Source of the DNA: Novakomyces olei
Lineage: Eukaryota > Ascomycota > Novakomycetes > Novakomycetales > Novakomycetaceae
Length of the DNA: 64,000 nt
Assembly (NCBI GenBank): GCA_016906335.1
Contig: JADEYG010000001.1
Location: 806,001 to 870,000 of the forward strand
Direction: 5' to 3'
How positions within the stretch are numbered: the first letter of the stretch is position 1; every line of letters starts with the position of its first letter. The notes under the pieces were generated by a model. The model did no database searches, was not told where the DNA came from, and worked only from the letters and a program-made list of their open reading frames with translations. Position numbers and translations under genes: made by a program. Below, piece after piece: positions 40,619 to 53,400 of this stretch.

Positions 40619-42412
40619 ATGTCCGTGGCAGGCAACGGCGACGCCGATCCCGTCGATGACGGGATCGGGCGTCTTTCCGTTCAGGACGACGGTGCAGGGA
40701 GTTTGGCAGTGCCATCCTCGTCTCCCGGCTCAGAGACGAGCAGTGCCGTTGGAGGCACAGCTGTGGCTCGCAGGCTCTCGAGGTCGGCACCTCCGTCTCC
40801 GCCTCCGCAGATTGAGGCCGTAGACGGTATAGAGAGTGCCGGGCACGAGGAGAAGGAGGAGTCTAAACTTAAACTCGTCCTGTCTGTGCTTAAACGGTTT
40901 ATAGGCGTGAAGGATATGGCGAGTGCCCGTATGTCTCTGCCCTCACAGCTACTTGAGCCAGTGGGCAATTTGGAGTATTGGAACTACAACGATCGGCCCG
41001 ATTACTTTGTCACCATGTCTGATCCAGAGGAGCCGATCGATCGAATGCTCGCTGTTTTGCGGTGGTGGTTCACCAAGGATCTGAAGCACGTAAAGGGCAA
41101 ACTGGTTAAGCCCTACAACTCGATCCTCGGCGAGTTCTTCCGCTGCCGCTGGCAGGTACGAGAGCCGTGTGTGCGGCCAGACGGTACGATTGACCCAAGC
41201 AGTGCTGAGCTCATGTACCTCACCAACGATCCTCCAGTCTCTGGATCCTCGTCACAGCTCTCTGTCTCTTCTGAATTGCCTTCTACCGGAGGAGGAGGAG
41301 GAGGAGCGCCTACTAATCCTGCGGGTAGACGGCGTGCTATCTTTAGCCGTGCTGGCTCGGCAAAATCAGCGACAAACAATACCACCAGCGCTAATGCTAA
41401 TAATACCCCTTCTTCCACGTCTAGTGCTTCAAATAGCAATCGGCAGGCCCCACTAGAACCTCATCGTGGACTGCTTGTGCCAAAATCGAGAGCAGAAAAT
41501 TCATCAGAAAAGTCTGCAGAAAAGTCTGCAGACAAAGCGGCAAACAGTGTTATTCCGGTGGCCTTTCTCTGTGAACAAACGTCACATCACCCGGCTGTGT
41601 CGGCGTACATTTACTACTGCCCTGCAAAAGGAATCCGTGTACGTGGAATGGACCAAATAGTGGCAAAGTTCACGGGCACGAGTATCCGTGTTGGAGCAGG
41701 AGAGCAAAACAAAGGAATCTTTGTGGAATTGCTCAATCACGGGGAAGAGTACGCTTGCTCTCACCCATTGGCCAGTGTAGGCGGGTTTCTACGCGGCCAT
41801 TTGTCGCTGTCTGTCCACGATTTCACGTACATTACTTGTCCACAGTCCCGTCTCAAAGCAATCATGTACTTTCCGGAAGAACGATGGCTCGGAAAGCCGA
41901 GGTACGCTGTTCAGGGTGTCATATTTGAGTACGATCCGGAGGATGATACGGTGTGGGATTTACGTAAAGTCCCAGAGGACAAGGTGCGGATACGAATTGA
42001 GGGCGGCTGGCGAGATCGGCTCTATTTCCGTCGGGTCAACCATTCAACTTCACAAAAGACCGGGAATCCTCTGTGCACAGAGCAGCAGGTGCTGCTGGAT
42101 CTGAATGAGCTTTCCCTTGTGGACAAGGAAGTGCCGCCACCAGAAGCACAGGACAAGTTAGAGTCACGTCGTGTGTGGGACCCCGTCACTCAAGCGATAA
42201 AGAGCAAGCAGTTTAGTAAGGCAACCAGGGAGAAGGTGGCAATTGAGGACAAGCAGCGGGCTCAGGCGCACAAGAGAGCAGAGGAGAATGAGTCTTGGGT
42301 ATCACGGTTCTTTGTTCCCAATGTAGAGTCTGGCAGGCCTGATCTCACGGACGAGGGCAAGTACGCCCTTGAGCATTTGCTGCAGGGCGACTTTACGCTT
42401 CCCAGCGAGTAA
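40619..42412 (+). CDS. Oxysterol-binding-protein-related lipid-transfer protein (Osh/ORP)
   Basis: ORPs move sterols, PI4P or phosphatidylserine between membranes. The single exon encodes 597 aa. Residues 1-100 are a Ser/Pro-rich leader without PH or ankyrin domains. The ORD domain starts near residue 108 (SLPSQLLEPVGNLEYWNYND, the lid and first strands) and includes GKLVKPYNSILGEFFRC. The signature occurs as EQTSHHPAVSAY near residue 318, where the usual second Pro is Ala. A Ser/Asn/Gly-rich insert (about 205-300) interrupts the core between strands. The C-terminal helix ends before the stop without a membrane anchor. PI4P-binding His-His is intact. The sterol versus PS preference cannot be read. 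Confidence 0.9.
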   Translation: MSVAGNGDADPVDDGIGRLSVQDDGAGSLAVPSSSPGSETSSAVGGTAVARRLSRSAPPSPPPQIEAVDGIESAGHEEKEESKLKLVLSVLKRFIGVKDMASARMSLPSQLLEPVGNLEYWNYNDRPDYFVTMSDPEEPIDRMLAVLRWWFTKDLKHVKGKLVKPYNSILGEFFRCRWQVREPCVRPDGTIDPSSAELMYLTNDPPVSGSSSQLSVSSELPSTGGGGGGAPTNPAGRRRAIFSRAGSAKSATNNTTSANANNTPSSTSSASNSNRQAPLEPHRGLLVPKSRAENSSEKSAEKSADKAANSVIPVAFLCEQTSHHPAVSAYIYYCPAKGIRVRGMDQIVAKFTGTSIRVGAGEQNKGIFVELLNHGEEYACSHPLASVGGFLRGHLSLSVHDFTYITCPQSRLKAIMYFPEERWLGKPRYAVQGVIFEYDPEDDTVWDLRKVPEDKVRIRIEGGWRDRLYFRRVNHSTSQKTGNPLCTEQQVLLDLNELSLVDKEVPPPEAQDKLESRRVWDPVTQAIKSKQFSKATREKVAIEDKQRAQAHKRAEENESWVSRFFVPNVESGRPDLTDEGKYALEHLLQGDFTLPSE

Positions 42413-42897
42413 GCCATTGATGGCTCGGCTAATATCTGCTTGAATCATTCTTGTACCTAAATCCTTGTTTAAACATTTACCCGCTTATCACTATTCTATT
42501 GTTTTGAATTTTTAACGTCGTTTGCATATGCAATAGAGAATCAAAACTCGGTCGAACCACAAACTCGGAATTGCTTTGTGGTCGTTTGAGCGCGGCACAG
42601 TTACGCAGAGTACAGTATTATGATTATATATAACTTTTCATGCACCCTTTGATTGGCCAATTTTGTTCCGGGGCTAAGGCGCGCCTATACCCGTCTAGGC
42701 TGAGCGTCAATTTTTTTTCCTGGTTTTTAGAATGTGCATTGAATGTATGGAATCTGCAACGGGTTCCCTTCTCATTTGCAATTATTTATAAATTAATTAC
42801 ACCATTAAATCAACTCATTAAACCTCATACATAAACAAATGCAAATGCAGCAAACGGTCCACGCTTGCTGCCGTCATTAATGCCTTGCCTTGAATAA
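42413..42897. other. convergent spacer, ORP and AT-hook genes
   Basis: This is a 485-bp AT-rich stretch between two gene ends. No ORF with family support was found. Confidence 0.5.
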
Positions 42898-43997
42898 CTA
42901 TGCGGGACGATGCGCCTGCTTTTGCCCCTTTCCACCAAATACAGTCCAAAGGCCGAGAGCCCCCATAACGGTAGCGAGACGGGTACGCTCGCCTCTTGAT
43001 CGCTGTCTCTCACTATGCTCACTATTCTTTTCACCAACGGGCTCTTTTGTATTGGCCACAGACTGAGCTTCAGTCTCGGCCGCCAAAGGCACAGATTTCG
43101 GCTCTGTTTGCACTGCCGCGATCTGGAGGTTTGCTTCGGGTTTAGACACTGATTTTTGTGGCGCAACCGGCGCAGCCTCTAATTGAGCCGCGTCTCTAGT
43201 CTGACGTGTAGCTGATTTGCGCGGCCCATTACTTGTGACATTGCTTGTCTTTCTCGCTGTATCCTTTGCAAAGACTATAGGCACCGGCGGCACTGGCGGC
43301 ACTGGCGGCACTGACGTTGCCGTTACTTTACCAGCTCCACGAGACCTGCCTTTGCTCTTGCGGGGTAACTCTATCCGCGAACTGCTCTGTACTTCACTAT
43401 GCTCAATGGCACCAACACGATTATCTCCAATCTTTTTCCCACCCATATCGGGCATTGACTTGGCGGGTCTAAAGAATTAGCGTCAAACGCAAAGCGTGAA
43501 TTAAGGCCAAAAAAAAACAAAAGAAAAGATAAAAAAAAAAGGGACGAAAAAAGGACAAAAAAAGGAGCTAAAATAGCGCGGATCGGCAAAGAAAAAAGAA
43601 CCAAAAACAGGTAAATTCTTTGAGAATCGTACCGAAGCCGAGACTTTGCCGGCAGTGCTTGTGGTGCTTCGCTTTGGCTCGGCTCAGTAAGGACTTTTCG
43701 TGGCCGTCCACGTTTACGTTTCTCTCGTACAGTTTCCAGGCCGCTTTGCTCCTTTACAATTCCCTGCATTGGCACAACTGTGGGCATAAGCCCCGGCGGT
43801 AACTGTGTGGGAACATGAGACGCTGAGTGCACTTGTAATTGTGTGAGATCTCTCTGTTGCTGCTGCTGCTTTTGCTGCCTAAACGGCGATTTTGGAGGCA
43901 CTTTTTGCGGCAGTCCTGGCGAGGGTGTTTGATGAAAGGCCGCTTGTTGCGTACGTAAAGCACGCAGACAAGGTGCACTGCGAGTCGATCGAAGCAT
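42898..43997 (-). CDS. Unknown AT-hook protein
   Basis: Exons are 43633-43997 and 42898-43468 (164-nt intron, GTACGA donor, CTAATTCTTTAG acceptor, phase 2), giving 311 aa from the ATG at 43997. A canonical AT-hook, KRKRGRPRKV, lies at about residues 93-102 after a Pro/Gln-rich leader. A second basic Ser/Lys/Arg stretch near 145-160 (RKSKGRSRGAGK) and a VPP repeat follow. The C-terminus has a short hydrophobic patch, LATVMGALGLWTVFGG. The frame is open upstream of 43997, reads GFRIVGDVNN after a CCTTAG acceptor-like site, and may continue in another exon, so the true start could lie further up. A minor-groove DNA-binding nuclear protein is likely, but no orthologue is recognised. Confidence 0.65.
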
Positions 43998-44280
43998 TGC
44001 GATTTTAATCAGTCTTTCCTTCTCGAGTAAATCGGACTCGGATTTGTTTATCGTATTGTTTACATTGTTTGCATTGTTTACATCCCCCACAATACGAAAA
44101 CCCTAAGGATTTGGTTGATGGCAACGCGCGATTACTTGAATCGAGCGGTAAGTAAGGATATGGCTATGAAGAATTTGTACAGAGTAGCAATATTTTGCTT
44201 TTAGTGAAAACTACATACAGTACATATGATACTATAAAAATCGTTCGAGATAGAATCGTACAATCTCATTGAAAAATTGA

Positions 44281-44327
<47 letters not shown>

Positions 44328-44577
44328 AAATAAAAAATAACAAATAAAAAAAATAAAAAAAAAATAAAAAAAATAAAAAAATAAATTATGTGGGATCGAC
44401 CTGTCGAATCTTCACCAAAACTTGCTCTGGCAAGTTTATTTCTAATGCTTGTACGCCAATTTAAAACATGTACGTGTAAAAGATCAAGGTTTATTCATAA
44501 AAATATATATAGGAATGTAGACAGACCATCTTTCTAGACAATGCAGTGGCCACAAAAAGTCACTCCAAATAAAATAT
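43998..44577. other. AT-rich spacer with (TAAA)n tract
   Basis: This includes a TAAA tetranucleotide run and A-rich tail at 44280-44390. A 28-codon plus-strand frame (ATG 44118) has an internal GTAAGT and is not counted as a gene. It may also contain an upstream exon of the AT-hook gene. Confidence 0.5.
44280..44392. repeat. (TAAA)n microsatellite and A-rich tail
   Basis: A regular tetranucleotide run of about 13 units degrades into runs of A broken by single T. Confidence 0.9.
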
Positions 44578-45935
44578 TTAACGTCCGTTTTGTGGCGGCC
44601 GTTGCTGCGGCAACGGAGGTCGTATAGGCGCCATTTGGGAACGGTATTGGGCTCCATAATCGGAATACGTCGCCGGTATCGGCATTCCGGAAGAAGGAGT
44701 ATAATGACCAATACCGGACGACGTTCTAGCATCCGCCATCCGCTGCGGTCGAGCCCCGTAAGAATAAACATAAGGCGCTGGAGGAGCATAATACTGCGGA
44801 TACCAGTATAACGGCTGCTGAGCATATTGGAGCTGCTGTAATTGCTGCTGCTGAAGTAGCTGCTGCACTGGCGGTGAAGGCACAAGCCTTGGTGTCGAAG
44901 CTGAAGGTACTCGAGTTTCTGAAGACGTCCGTGATACGGTTATATCCGGTCGGAATTGTCGAATAGGCGATTTTGGTTCTTTATGTTGTTAACAAATAAT
45001 AAATACTTAAAAAGAATACCTGCTTTGCCCACTATAGGTGCCTCCTCAAGAGAAGATTCCTCGAAATCTTTAAAAATTCTTGCTCTTGCTTCTGCATACG
45101 CAGCCTCACGCTTTTCCCTCAGATTTACCGAATCGCTATCGCCATCTATGACGGATTTCATAGGTGTCGATGCTCTTGATTCCGGAGCAGACTGTGTCGT
45201 CCTATTTTGCTGCAGATTCTGATTTTGTCTCCGCATTATTTTGAACTTTGGTGTTGAAGCTCCATCGGGGGAGCTTCTGCTCTCATGCTCGGAATAAAAT
45301 GAACGCAGCTGTCTTAGTGGTGCAGCTGACTCACTAGTTCTTATAATGGTTATGTTTCCACGGAAACTGTCGGGTGACCGTACAAGCCCATAAGTGTCTG
45401 CAAGTTTATGTGCCAGCAATCGTTGATAAGAGTTCATATGGCCCAAATGTAATTGCGTTTGTCTGCGCGACAAATTAGCAAAGCAAAAAGACAAGACAAG
45501 ATGGAAAGATCATAAACAAAGACCACCAGATAAATGAACGCAACCGAGCAAGGAGTCGATACAAGTGGATCGCACAAACATTACAAAGGGCCAAATAGCC
45601 ACCGATCGGTTTAGACAATATAGAGGATATAGCAAATTGTGAAAACCACGGTCCTTAAAGACAAATAGGCAAAATCAAATAATTGTAGACATAAATGCAT
45701 CGGACAAGATAACAGTAGACACAAACTGTTTTGAAACCGTATTCCATCGTGTTCATCGTTATGAGGAAAAAAGTAAATCATCGATCAAAATGATTAGATG
45801 TGAGACTTACTCCTTGTTGGCCATAAACCCGTTCAGATCCATTTCTAACCGTAACAAGAATATCCGGTCTTTTGGATTCATAAGCGCATCTAATAGAGTT
45901 TGATCAAGCAAATGCTCCGCTGCGTTTTCCTCCAT
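44578..45935 (-). CDS. R3H-SUZ domain RNA-binding protein
   Basis: R3H plus SUZ proteins bind single-stranded nucleic acid and are linked to mRNA fate (budding-yeast Rbs1 and metazoan relatives). Exons are 45811-45935, 45020-45462 and 44578-44978 (introns 348 and 41 nt), giving 322 aa. The first exon supplies the family block DALMNPKDRIFLLRLEMDL. The R3H helix reads HKLADTYGLVRSPDS (about residues 60-75). SUZ covers about 120-180, with KIMRRQ and REAAYAEARARIFKDFEES. A short segment PKSPIRQFRPDITVSRT then leads to a Gln/Tyr/Pro-rich tail that looks disordered and could drive granule association. All three joins restore family sequence in phase. Confidence 0.85.
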
Positions 45936-46557
45936 ATTGCAAGCAAAACAGAATTATAGTCAATGCAAGGTTAAAGCTAAGCTAGAGAAGCTTAAAGTTG
46001 GTTTCGGCGTCCCTCTTGTCAAGGGTCAGTCTTGTTCACACTTTCTGCACGCACTGCTGCTCGAACCGACTCCCACTAACACACGCACATCATCTGACTT
46101 TGCCACAATAAGCACACCGGCACAGACGACACTGTTCCAGCTCTATAAAGTGCTCCAATTGCCTTCACCAACGTCGTACCTCCACTTTGCTGTACTCTAA
46201 TCTTTTGTTTGATATACTTTTGATTGCTGCCTCTTTATATATACAACAATAGTATACGAGAAAAATATAGGAAGGACAAATATTACTGTAGTTCAAGTAT
46301 ATTGCACTTTTCTATATAAACAGCGGTAGTGATAAACGCATGGATTTTGAATAGATAGATTTTTGAATAGATTTATTTGCCAATTATTATAATTTTTAAT
46401 TCGACGTCCTGTTGTAAGCTACTGAGTGATGGATGCTTCCTCTCCACCACAAACGAGCATGGAACCGTAATCTACATGATTTAATTTTGCTGTGCTTATC
46501 AAACAGCAGATTTCCAGAATATATATTTTATGTACAAGCTGGCTCTAATCATAAACC
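45936..46557. other. spacer between Cwf18 3' end and R3H-SUZ start
   Basis: This is 0.6 kb. A plus-strand open frame at about 45960-46200 has protein-like composition but no ATG and no splice support, so it is not annotated. The rest is AT-rich. Confidence 0.4.
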
Positions 46558-47113
46558 TCATACTCTTTCCTCTAGTTGAGCCTGCCTCTCCATTTCACGA
46601 ACAGACTCTGCCAAATTCTGTGGTGCAACAGACTTGTTGGAACGAATTTTTTCTCTTATAAACCGCGCTTTTACCTGGTCAGTACGGCCTTGTAGCAATG
46701 CAAGTTTTTGATCTAGCTGCCGTCTCAAGTCCCAGTTGGGTTTTTGTTGCTCCTCGCTTTCTTCCTCGTCTTCTTTTGCCTGCAGACCAGTCTCGTCCAG
46801 CGCATCGACCTCTTCTTCTTCAAGCCGGTTACGTGCAAGCATTTCCTCCCTTCGCGCCTCCTCCTCAAAAGATTTTGCCCGTGATTCTACCGTATCTTCC
46901 TGCTTTGGCGGCTCACTGAAACCCATTCGAGGGCCTTGTGTTTCAGGATCATAATTGCGGTAGACCATTACCCCATTTCTAAAATTAGAAAAAATCCAAC
47001 AGCAAATAAAAAAGGCGATACTTTTCATGTTCGGGCGCAAGCTCACGCTCACGGCGCCGCCGCATTTCCTGCAGGCGCTCTCGGCGTTGAGCCGCATCTA
47101 AATTTAGTGACAT
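46558..47113 (-). CDS. cwf18: Spliceosomal protein Cwf18/CCDC12
   Basis: Cwf18/CCDC12 is a small coiled protein of the Prp19-associated spliceosome core. Exons are 47022-47113 and 46558-46978 (43-nt intron, GTATCG donor, CTAATTTTAG acceptor), giving 170 aa. The N-terminus is an Arg-rich helix (AAQRRERLQEMRRRRERELA). Next comes YRNYDPETQGPRMG, then a Glu-rich linker. The signature PNWDLRRQLDQKLALLQGRT (about 113-132) is followed by KARFIREKI. The open frame that runs through the intron would give a false N-terminus. The true ATG is in exon 1. Confidence 0.9.
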
Positions 47114-47212
47114 TTGCCCTGCTCAATTATTCTTTGGAGACAAATATATGACTTTATGCCTCGATATGTAATTATATTATGGCATATACAATATGCAAAA
47201 TAATAGTTAATA

Positions 47213-47297
<85 letters not shown>

Positions 47298-47465
47298 GCC
47301 TTTACATTTCAGAGTTTAAGCTCTGCTTTAAGTCAGACCAGGGCAATGGATATAAACATTTTTATTACTAAAGAACGAATCTCGTATCATTACTCATACA
47401 ATAGTCTACAATCTCTGGCAATTCTAATATTGCTCCTCTGTAAACACTCATCTCGGTCGTCGCAA
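47114..47465. other. spacer with (TAA)n tract
   Basis: This lies between the ECM29 3' end and the Cwf18 start, 350 bp. Almost a quarter is a TAA trinucleotide run. Confidence 0.6.
47213..47296. repeat. (TAA)28 microsatellite
   Basis: This is a perfect trinucleotide run of about 28 units, intergenic. Confidence 0.95.
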
Positions 47466-50400
47466 TCACAATAGTATCGTCTCCAGCTCTTTACGTAGCG
47501 GTTGAGATAGCTCAGCTGCCCGCAATTCCTCCAGATCGTGAAGCAGTGCGTCTTTGTGCTCAGAAAATAGAGGCAAATGCCTTACCCAGGCCATATAAGC
47601 CCGTATAGCAGAAATTGCGGGTTCACGTACACTCTCAAACGATCGATCACTCGCATTATCGTATAGCAAACGCCATATAGTCTTGCATGCTTTATCACTC
47701 GGGACAAACCCTGGTTCCAGTTGTTTGAGTACGCGAGCCAACCCACGACAAACTGCCACGCGCAGACTCCACGGTGCTGCCACCCGAACTTGCTCGATAA
47801 GCCGGACATACTCGTCCAGTCGAGTAGGCACTATATTTCCGTCTGTCTTTAGCAAAAATAAATTTAACAATTAAAAAAAGAAAAATAAAAAGAAAAATAA
47901 AAAGAAAAATAAAAACAAAAGAAAAAAATAATAAAAAATAAAAGCAGCTTTGATTGTACCCTTATCTCGAGGCCTAAACGATGCAGACAAAAGGACGACT
48001 GCCTCTTGAGACATGTAATTTTTCCTAAACAATCAGCCATGCACCAATTTAAAAAGCATACATTGCCACTGAATCCCGCTCGTCGACATCGTCCACGTCC
48101 ATTTCGCTGTGCGGGTCCATGTACGGCTCAACGACAGCACAGACTTGCTCGAAAACGTTTATTTCCACAAACTCGTCAAGAACAGTACTCACGTGCTTAA
48201 AAGCAGAGCGCTTGTAGGGCACATTATTACGAGCAATTTCACGCAGACACGTCAGCGATACCTCATCAACAATTGGCCCAGAACTGCCACTACTGCCAGC
48301 TCTTACTTGATCCTTGCAAGCACAGACAAGGCGCGTGTAAGCTTGCAAAACCTGTTCCTTCCCCGTCCACGTTTTGCCCCTTAGAGCAGAGGCAAGGACG
48401 GCGTAGACACTGGGGAAATTCTCACTGCTTATTGTTCCGGCCATGTCTGACAGGGTGGCAGCGCACATCCTCCGCACGTCCCACGCAGAATCGCCAATAT
48501 GAGCCTGAACAAGGCTAAAAATCTCACTGAAATAGAGCTTAAAAGCTCCAGATCCGCCCGTATTATCCGACCAAATCTGAGAAAATTTAGCCCTGGCCGG
48601 CTCTGCGCTATCGTGCTTGGCAACAGCCACCAACGGCAGAGTCAGTGAAGCAAACCGGGCCACTTTGTCGCCCGCATTTGCGTAAAAAGCACGGTACAGT
48701 TCAGCCATACGTACTCTGGAGCTAGAATCTGTGGTGTCCGCACTCGCACTGGCAAAGTACTGCCGGGTCCAGTCCTGCAGCAGCAGCTGCACTGCCTCGT
48801 TATCCGCAAGGCGGCAGACACTCGCCAGTGCGTCTGCTGCTGCTCTCTGAACAACAGGGTTAGGGTTTTTACGATTAGCAGAGGCAAGAGCCGGCAGCAC
48901 GGCAGCGGCATAGGGCTTTAGCAGCAGCGGCTTGCGCACCACCAGAACAGTCACGAGACGGCAAGTGGCGATCTGAGTCGGCAGAGCCACTGCTTTACGC
49001 AGCTGAGCAATCACCTGCTGCACTACTGCCTCAAGGCCACTGGCTGAGTCTAAAAGACCAGCCAGTGACTCGATGCTGGCCATTGTAGGCGAGGCTCTGA
49101 CCCCGGCAGCCCGGCCGGCATCGACCTCGGCCGCAGACAGATTGTAAGTAGCAGTGTGAAAGGCGCTGACATAGTTCAGTACTGGAGACTCCTGCTCAGA
49201 GACAGCATCCAGCAGGGCATCAATCAGCCTTGGAATATGGGGTTTAACTGCTACTGCATTCGCTTTTTGTGACAACTGCACTACAGCATCAAGGGCAAAT
49301 GTACGTACTTCCTGAGCCGGTGCGTGTAGATGGTCGAGCAGGAAAGGCACCGCAATTTCCATGGCCCTCTGTGCTTCTTGCCGGTGGTTGGCAGTAGCCA
49401 GGGACTGATCAACAGTACGCACAATTGCCCCAGACAGCTGCTCACATAGAGGGATTGCGGCGCTTCTGATACTGTCTTTCACATCGTCGAGATCCCGGAA
49501 GGCCATCTGCCAAATCTGCTGCAGTTCCTCAATGTACATCCCGATCGGCCGGCCGAGTAAAAGGTCAGCCAATGCTCCAACACTGGCCTGCCTGACCCGC
49601 CATGAGCGGTCAACGATACCCGCCAGCACATCGTGCAGGACAGTGGTGAAATGCAGGGTCAGTGTGGCGGCAGCGTCGGGCACAATCACCTTGTAAATTG
49701 CATTCATACTCTTGGCAACGTTAGGGTTAGGGTCAAACCTGTACCTGAACAGGCGGCAGAGCAGGAGCCGCGACTGGGGCGAATCAGTGGCAAACATGTC
49801 AGTGTTGCCCAGTATACTGCCGAGACTAAAAGCAGCGCCCTTCCTGCCCTGCCATACGGCCGAGGCGGAGGCAATACTGAGGAACTGGTAAATTAGGTCC
49901 GGGTTACCCGTCTCTGAAGCCAGTAGGCAGATATCTCTATATGTCGCTACTGATCCAGGTTCTCCGTCACCGGACCCGCCTTCCGTGCCTGTTACCATAC
50001 TGCCAGGCTCAAACAGCTCTGTTTCCTGGCTGACCGACAGCTTTTGCGAGTCCTGGCCGGTAAAGGATCTAATAAGCCCACGAGTCAAGTCTGACTTGAG
50101 CTTGGAATCGCCCTGACGGTACACGAGGGAAAGGCCTCTGGAGGCTGCGTCCTGTACAAACTCATCGCGCTCTGTCAACAGCTGCATAAAGCAGTGGTAC
50201 ACTCGAGCTAAACTCGATTTGATTATACGCGTTTCTGAGCAGTATTGCAAAAGACATAGCAGCCAAATGGCTCCCGCCTTACGACTCGCCGGACGGGGGG
50301 AAGCAGCGTACTGCCTTGTCACCGTATCTAGCACTTTTTCTAGCCTCGAAGCTTGGATAGGTTTGTTGATATTTTTGTTGTCCTTTTCGTTGCCTTCAAC

Positions 50401-53400
50401 AGTGCTATTACTCACTTTTCTCTGCTTCCCATCCTCATTGCCCACACTGAGAGCGGCCGAGTCCCATCCGGCTGCGGCAATGGAAAGTGCTTCGCCTGAA
50501 GCAAAAATGGTGTCGACAGACGCAGAGTTGGCAAAATCGTACAGCAGAGCAAAGATAGCATCAATATCAGCCTGAGCAGCCAGGCTGCTCAGGCTCATTG
50601 TAGACGCACAGCGAATAGCAACCAGTCCAAGCTTTGCTGTCCTCGTTGAAGGCTGCCTGGCAATCCGCAAAACTTGCTCAAGCAGCTGTGTGAAAGAATA
50701 CTTTGCCAGTATCGATGCCGACAGTGCATCGTATGCGCAGATATAGCTCAGTGCTTTTAGTGCTGACTCTAAAAGCATATCTTGGGCTGTGAATATTGCC
50801 GACTCTATACGCTCAAAACCGTTGGCTACAGTTGGCTTTGGAATTGCTTCCAGACAAGATCGTGCATGGGCTCTTGCGATTATGTATCCAAAGCTCAACA
50901 GCAGTCCCTGCAAGACGCCACTCGCAGTCGAACCGCTTTCCTTGGCAGCCGTCAGTTTATCTGTCAGAGAAAGAGTGTACTCTGCCAGAATCTCGGGGGA
51001 GCTCGTCTCATCAGTCAAGGCAAGGGCGATAACAGAGGCACACGAGTCTTTGAAATCCGTACTGCCCCGACTGGCTGAGCGCTGCAGTAAATCTACCAGC
51101 GGAAGAAACTGTGCCGCTACCCCCGAGGGCCCGAGACGCATTACTTCGAGCGTATACTTGATTGCCATATCAAAGTCACACTCCAGTCCGTTGTAAAGCA
51201 TGGCCAAGTATTGCTCAAAGCCACGTGTAGCGACACCATCGCTCCACCAGTGCCGCATTGCTTGCTTTAGTGGCGCTTGGATGCCTTGATTAACGGCAAT
51301 AAGATCGTCAATACGGACCATGTAGTCCTCGCTCTCGAGCTGCACTTCGTAGTGGGAAAAGGCCAGCGAATTATTGATCAGACAATTGCGCATAAAGGTG
51401 AGTGTGTGTGGAGATTTGGCTACGGCACCGTCTCCCTGTTGGAAATAATGGGCAAGAAACTCGGAAAATTCGTAAAATAAGGGGTACTGCGCCGGACCGT
51501 TGCGGTCACGGATGCTGTTTGTATGATTGAACCAGTACAGGTCAAGTGATTTTTCTGCTTCTGTGGCCACTTGAGCAAAGGGCGAAGCAAAGGCCTCCAG
51601 GCACAGTACTCGTGCAGCCAGGTCGCGAAACTCAAAGGCCTGTACGACAAATTTAAGAGCCAAAAGAGTGCACGATCTGTCGCTGCCAGAAACGATGTAA
51701 GACTCCAGCAGCTTTTGTAAGCGCAGCCTGGGCTCAGGCTCAAGGTTGCGGTGAAGCTGGATCATGCTCGAGATACACTCTTCTATTGAAAGCCTTACAT
51801 TAGGAGACTCCCGCGCCATTTGTTGAAACAGATTGTCGACTATAGACGGATTGCTGCGAACTGCCTCGGGAGCTAGTTTCGCTAGAATCCCAAAACATGT
51901 ATAGTACAAGTTTTTTATAGGATCAGAAAACTCATGCACCCTCTCTAGCTCGGCATGGAGCTTTGCCAGCAAATCAGTGGCATCTCCGCTTGACAGAGAT
52001 TGATTGGCACCGAGACTCCGTAGTAGCTGCATAGTAGCATGACGCATTTTGGCAGACTCATCCTGCAAATGGTACACGACAAGTTTCACCGGAAAAGGCT
52101 TTAGCTTTGCGAATATCTTGCTCTTTGATAGTAAAGCCATTGCCTGTACTTGCACAGCTTCTTTAGCAGTGGATCTTTTTTGTTGAGGATCAATACTGCC
52201 TTGCTCGCCCTCCTCATCGTTAGGGTAACAAAACTCGTAGAGCTGCATTACAGTAGTCGCGTCCTCTAAATCGATTTTAGCGCTATGACGTAGCGCAGAT
52301 TCCGCAATGCTCCTTACATCGGGAGCAGCATCAAAACTGGCGACAAAAACCACAGCCCATCGCTCCTCATTTGTAAATACATCTGTAAGAATAAAGGACA
52401 AGCACGCTTTTTTGGCCTGATCAAGCGTGACCCCAAAGTATGTTTGATCAGCTCCTGGTGCTACAACTTGAGCAGCCGCCATTGAAAGGCCTTGGTAAGT
52501 TTGCCGGAGACCGGTTTCACCTGTTGTCAGTTCAGGGCCAGAATTTTGACGTCCGGGTGCTCGCTGAGAGCTTAATAGACGGTCCACGCCTTGAAGTTCC
52601 TGAGCCCGTGGCCTTATGGGCATGGAGTACAACATAAGATCCAAGAAAACATCGCCTAATTGCTCCGATACGTCAGGGTTATTTGTAAACCCAAATTTCT
52701 GCCGTGTAAGCTCGGGGCGTGGAGTTATGCGCGACCATGAGTAGACTAGTTTGACGAGGATTCGAAACAGCAACGGCTGATGAATTTCCTCACACGCACT
52801 ATAACTTGCACTCAGCTGCGGGAGGTACTCGACAAGATTCTGATCATTAGGGTAAGACGAGACAAATTGAAGGCAGGACATGAATGTGTTATGAACAGTT
52901 CAAAACCTATCCTCGTCCAAAAAAGAATAATTGAGAAACTGAACTAAGACCGAAAATAAAACTAAAAAAGAATGAATTAAAAAAAATAAAATAAATAAAT
53001 AAATAATAAACAAAGTGCAATACAAGCCTACAGTCACATCATCGCGCCCGATACAGATGGCCAAATATTGCAGTGCAAACGTCTTTGTCAGCGCTGTCTG
53101 AGCACGTTCTGTAAATAGCTTCAGCAACTCGGTGAAGGGAAGCACGATTGTTGTTCCTTTGACGCGTTGCGACACGTGGTTGGATATATCCACAACCTAC
53201 AACGGTCAGCAGCAACGCAGATAAACCAAGATAAAATCACCTTTTGCCGGACGGCTTCGTTAGGACTCTATAAAGTATTAGCCTCATTATTGTAAATGTC
53301 AGAGCAGCTTACATCGAGTTTCAACAGGATTGGCGCAAGGTATACCGATAAGGTCTTTTCGAGTTTACTTTCCTTATCGGCGAGCGCAATTTTGAACTCG

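Noticed and set aside
44118-44204. 28-codon ORF with an internal GTAAGT and TTTTAG
   Set aside because: If spliced, it stops at once in the next exon. If unspliced, it has no recognisable feature.
45960-46200. plus-strand open frame with balanced composition above the R3H-SUZ start
   Set aside because: It has no ATG in frame and no convincing upstream exon. It is likely promoter DNA that happens to be open.
52840-52881. N-terminal start of ECM29 at ATG 52881
   Set aside because: An in-frame stop lies just upstream and the 14 residues lack family similarity. The acceptor at 52840 gives a conserved join instead.
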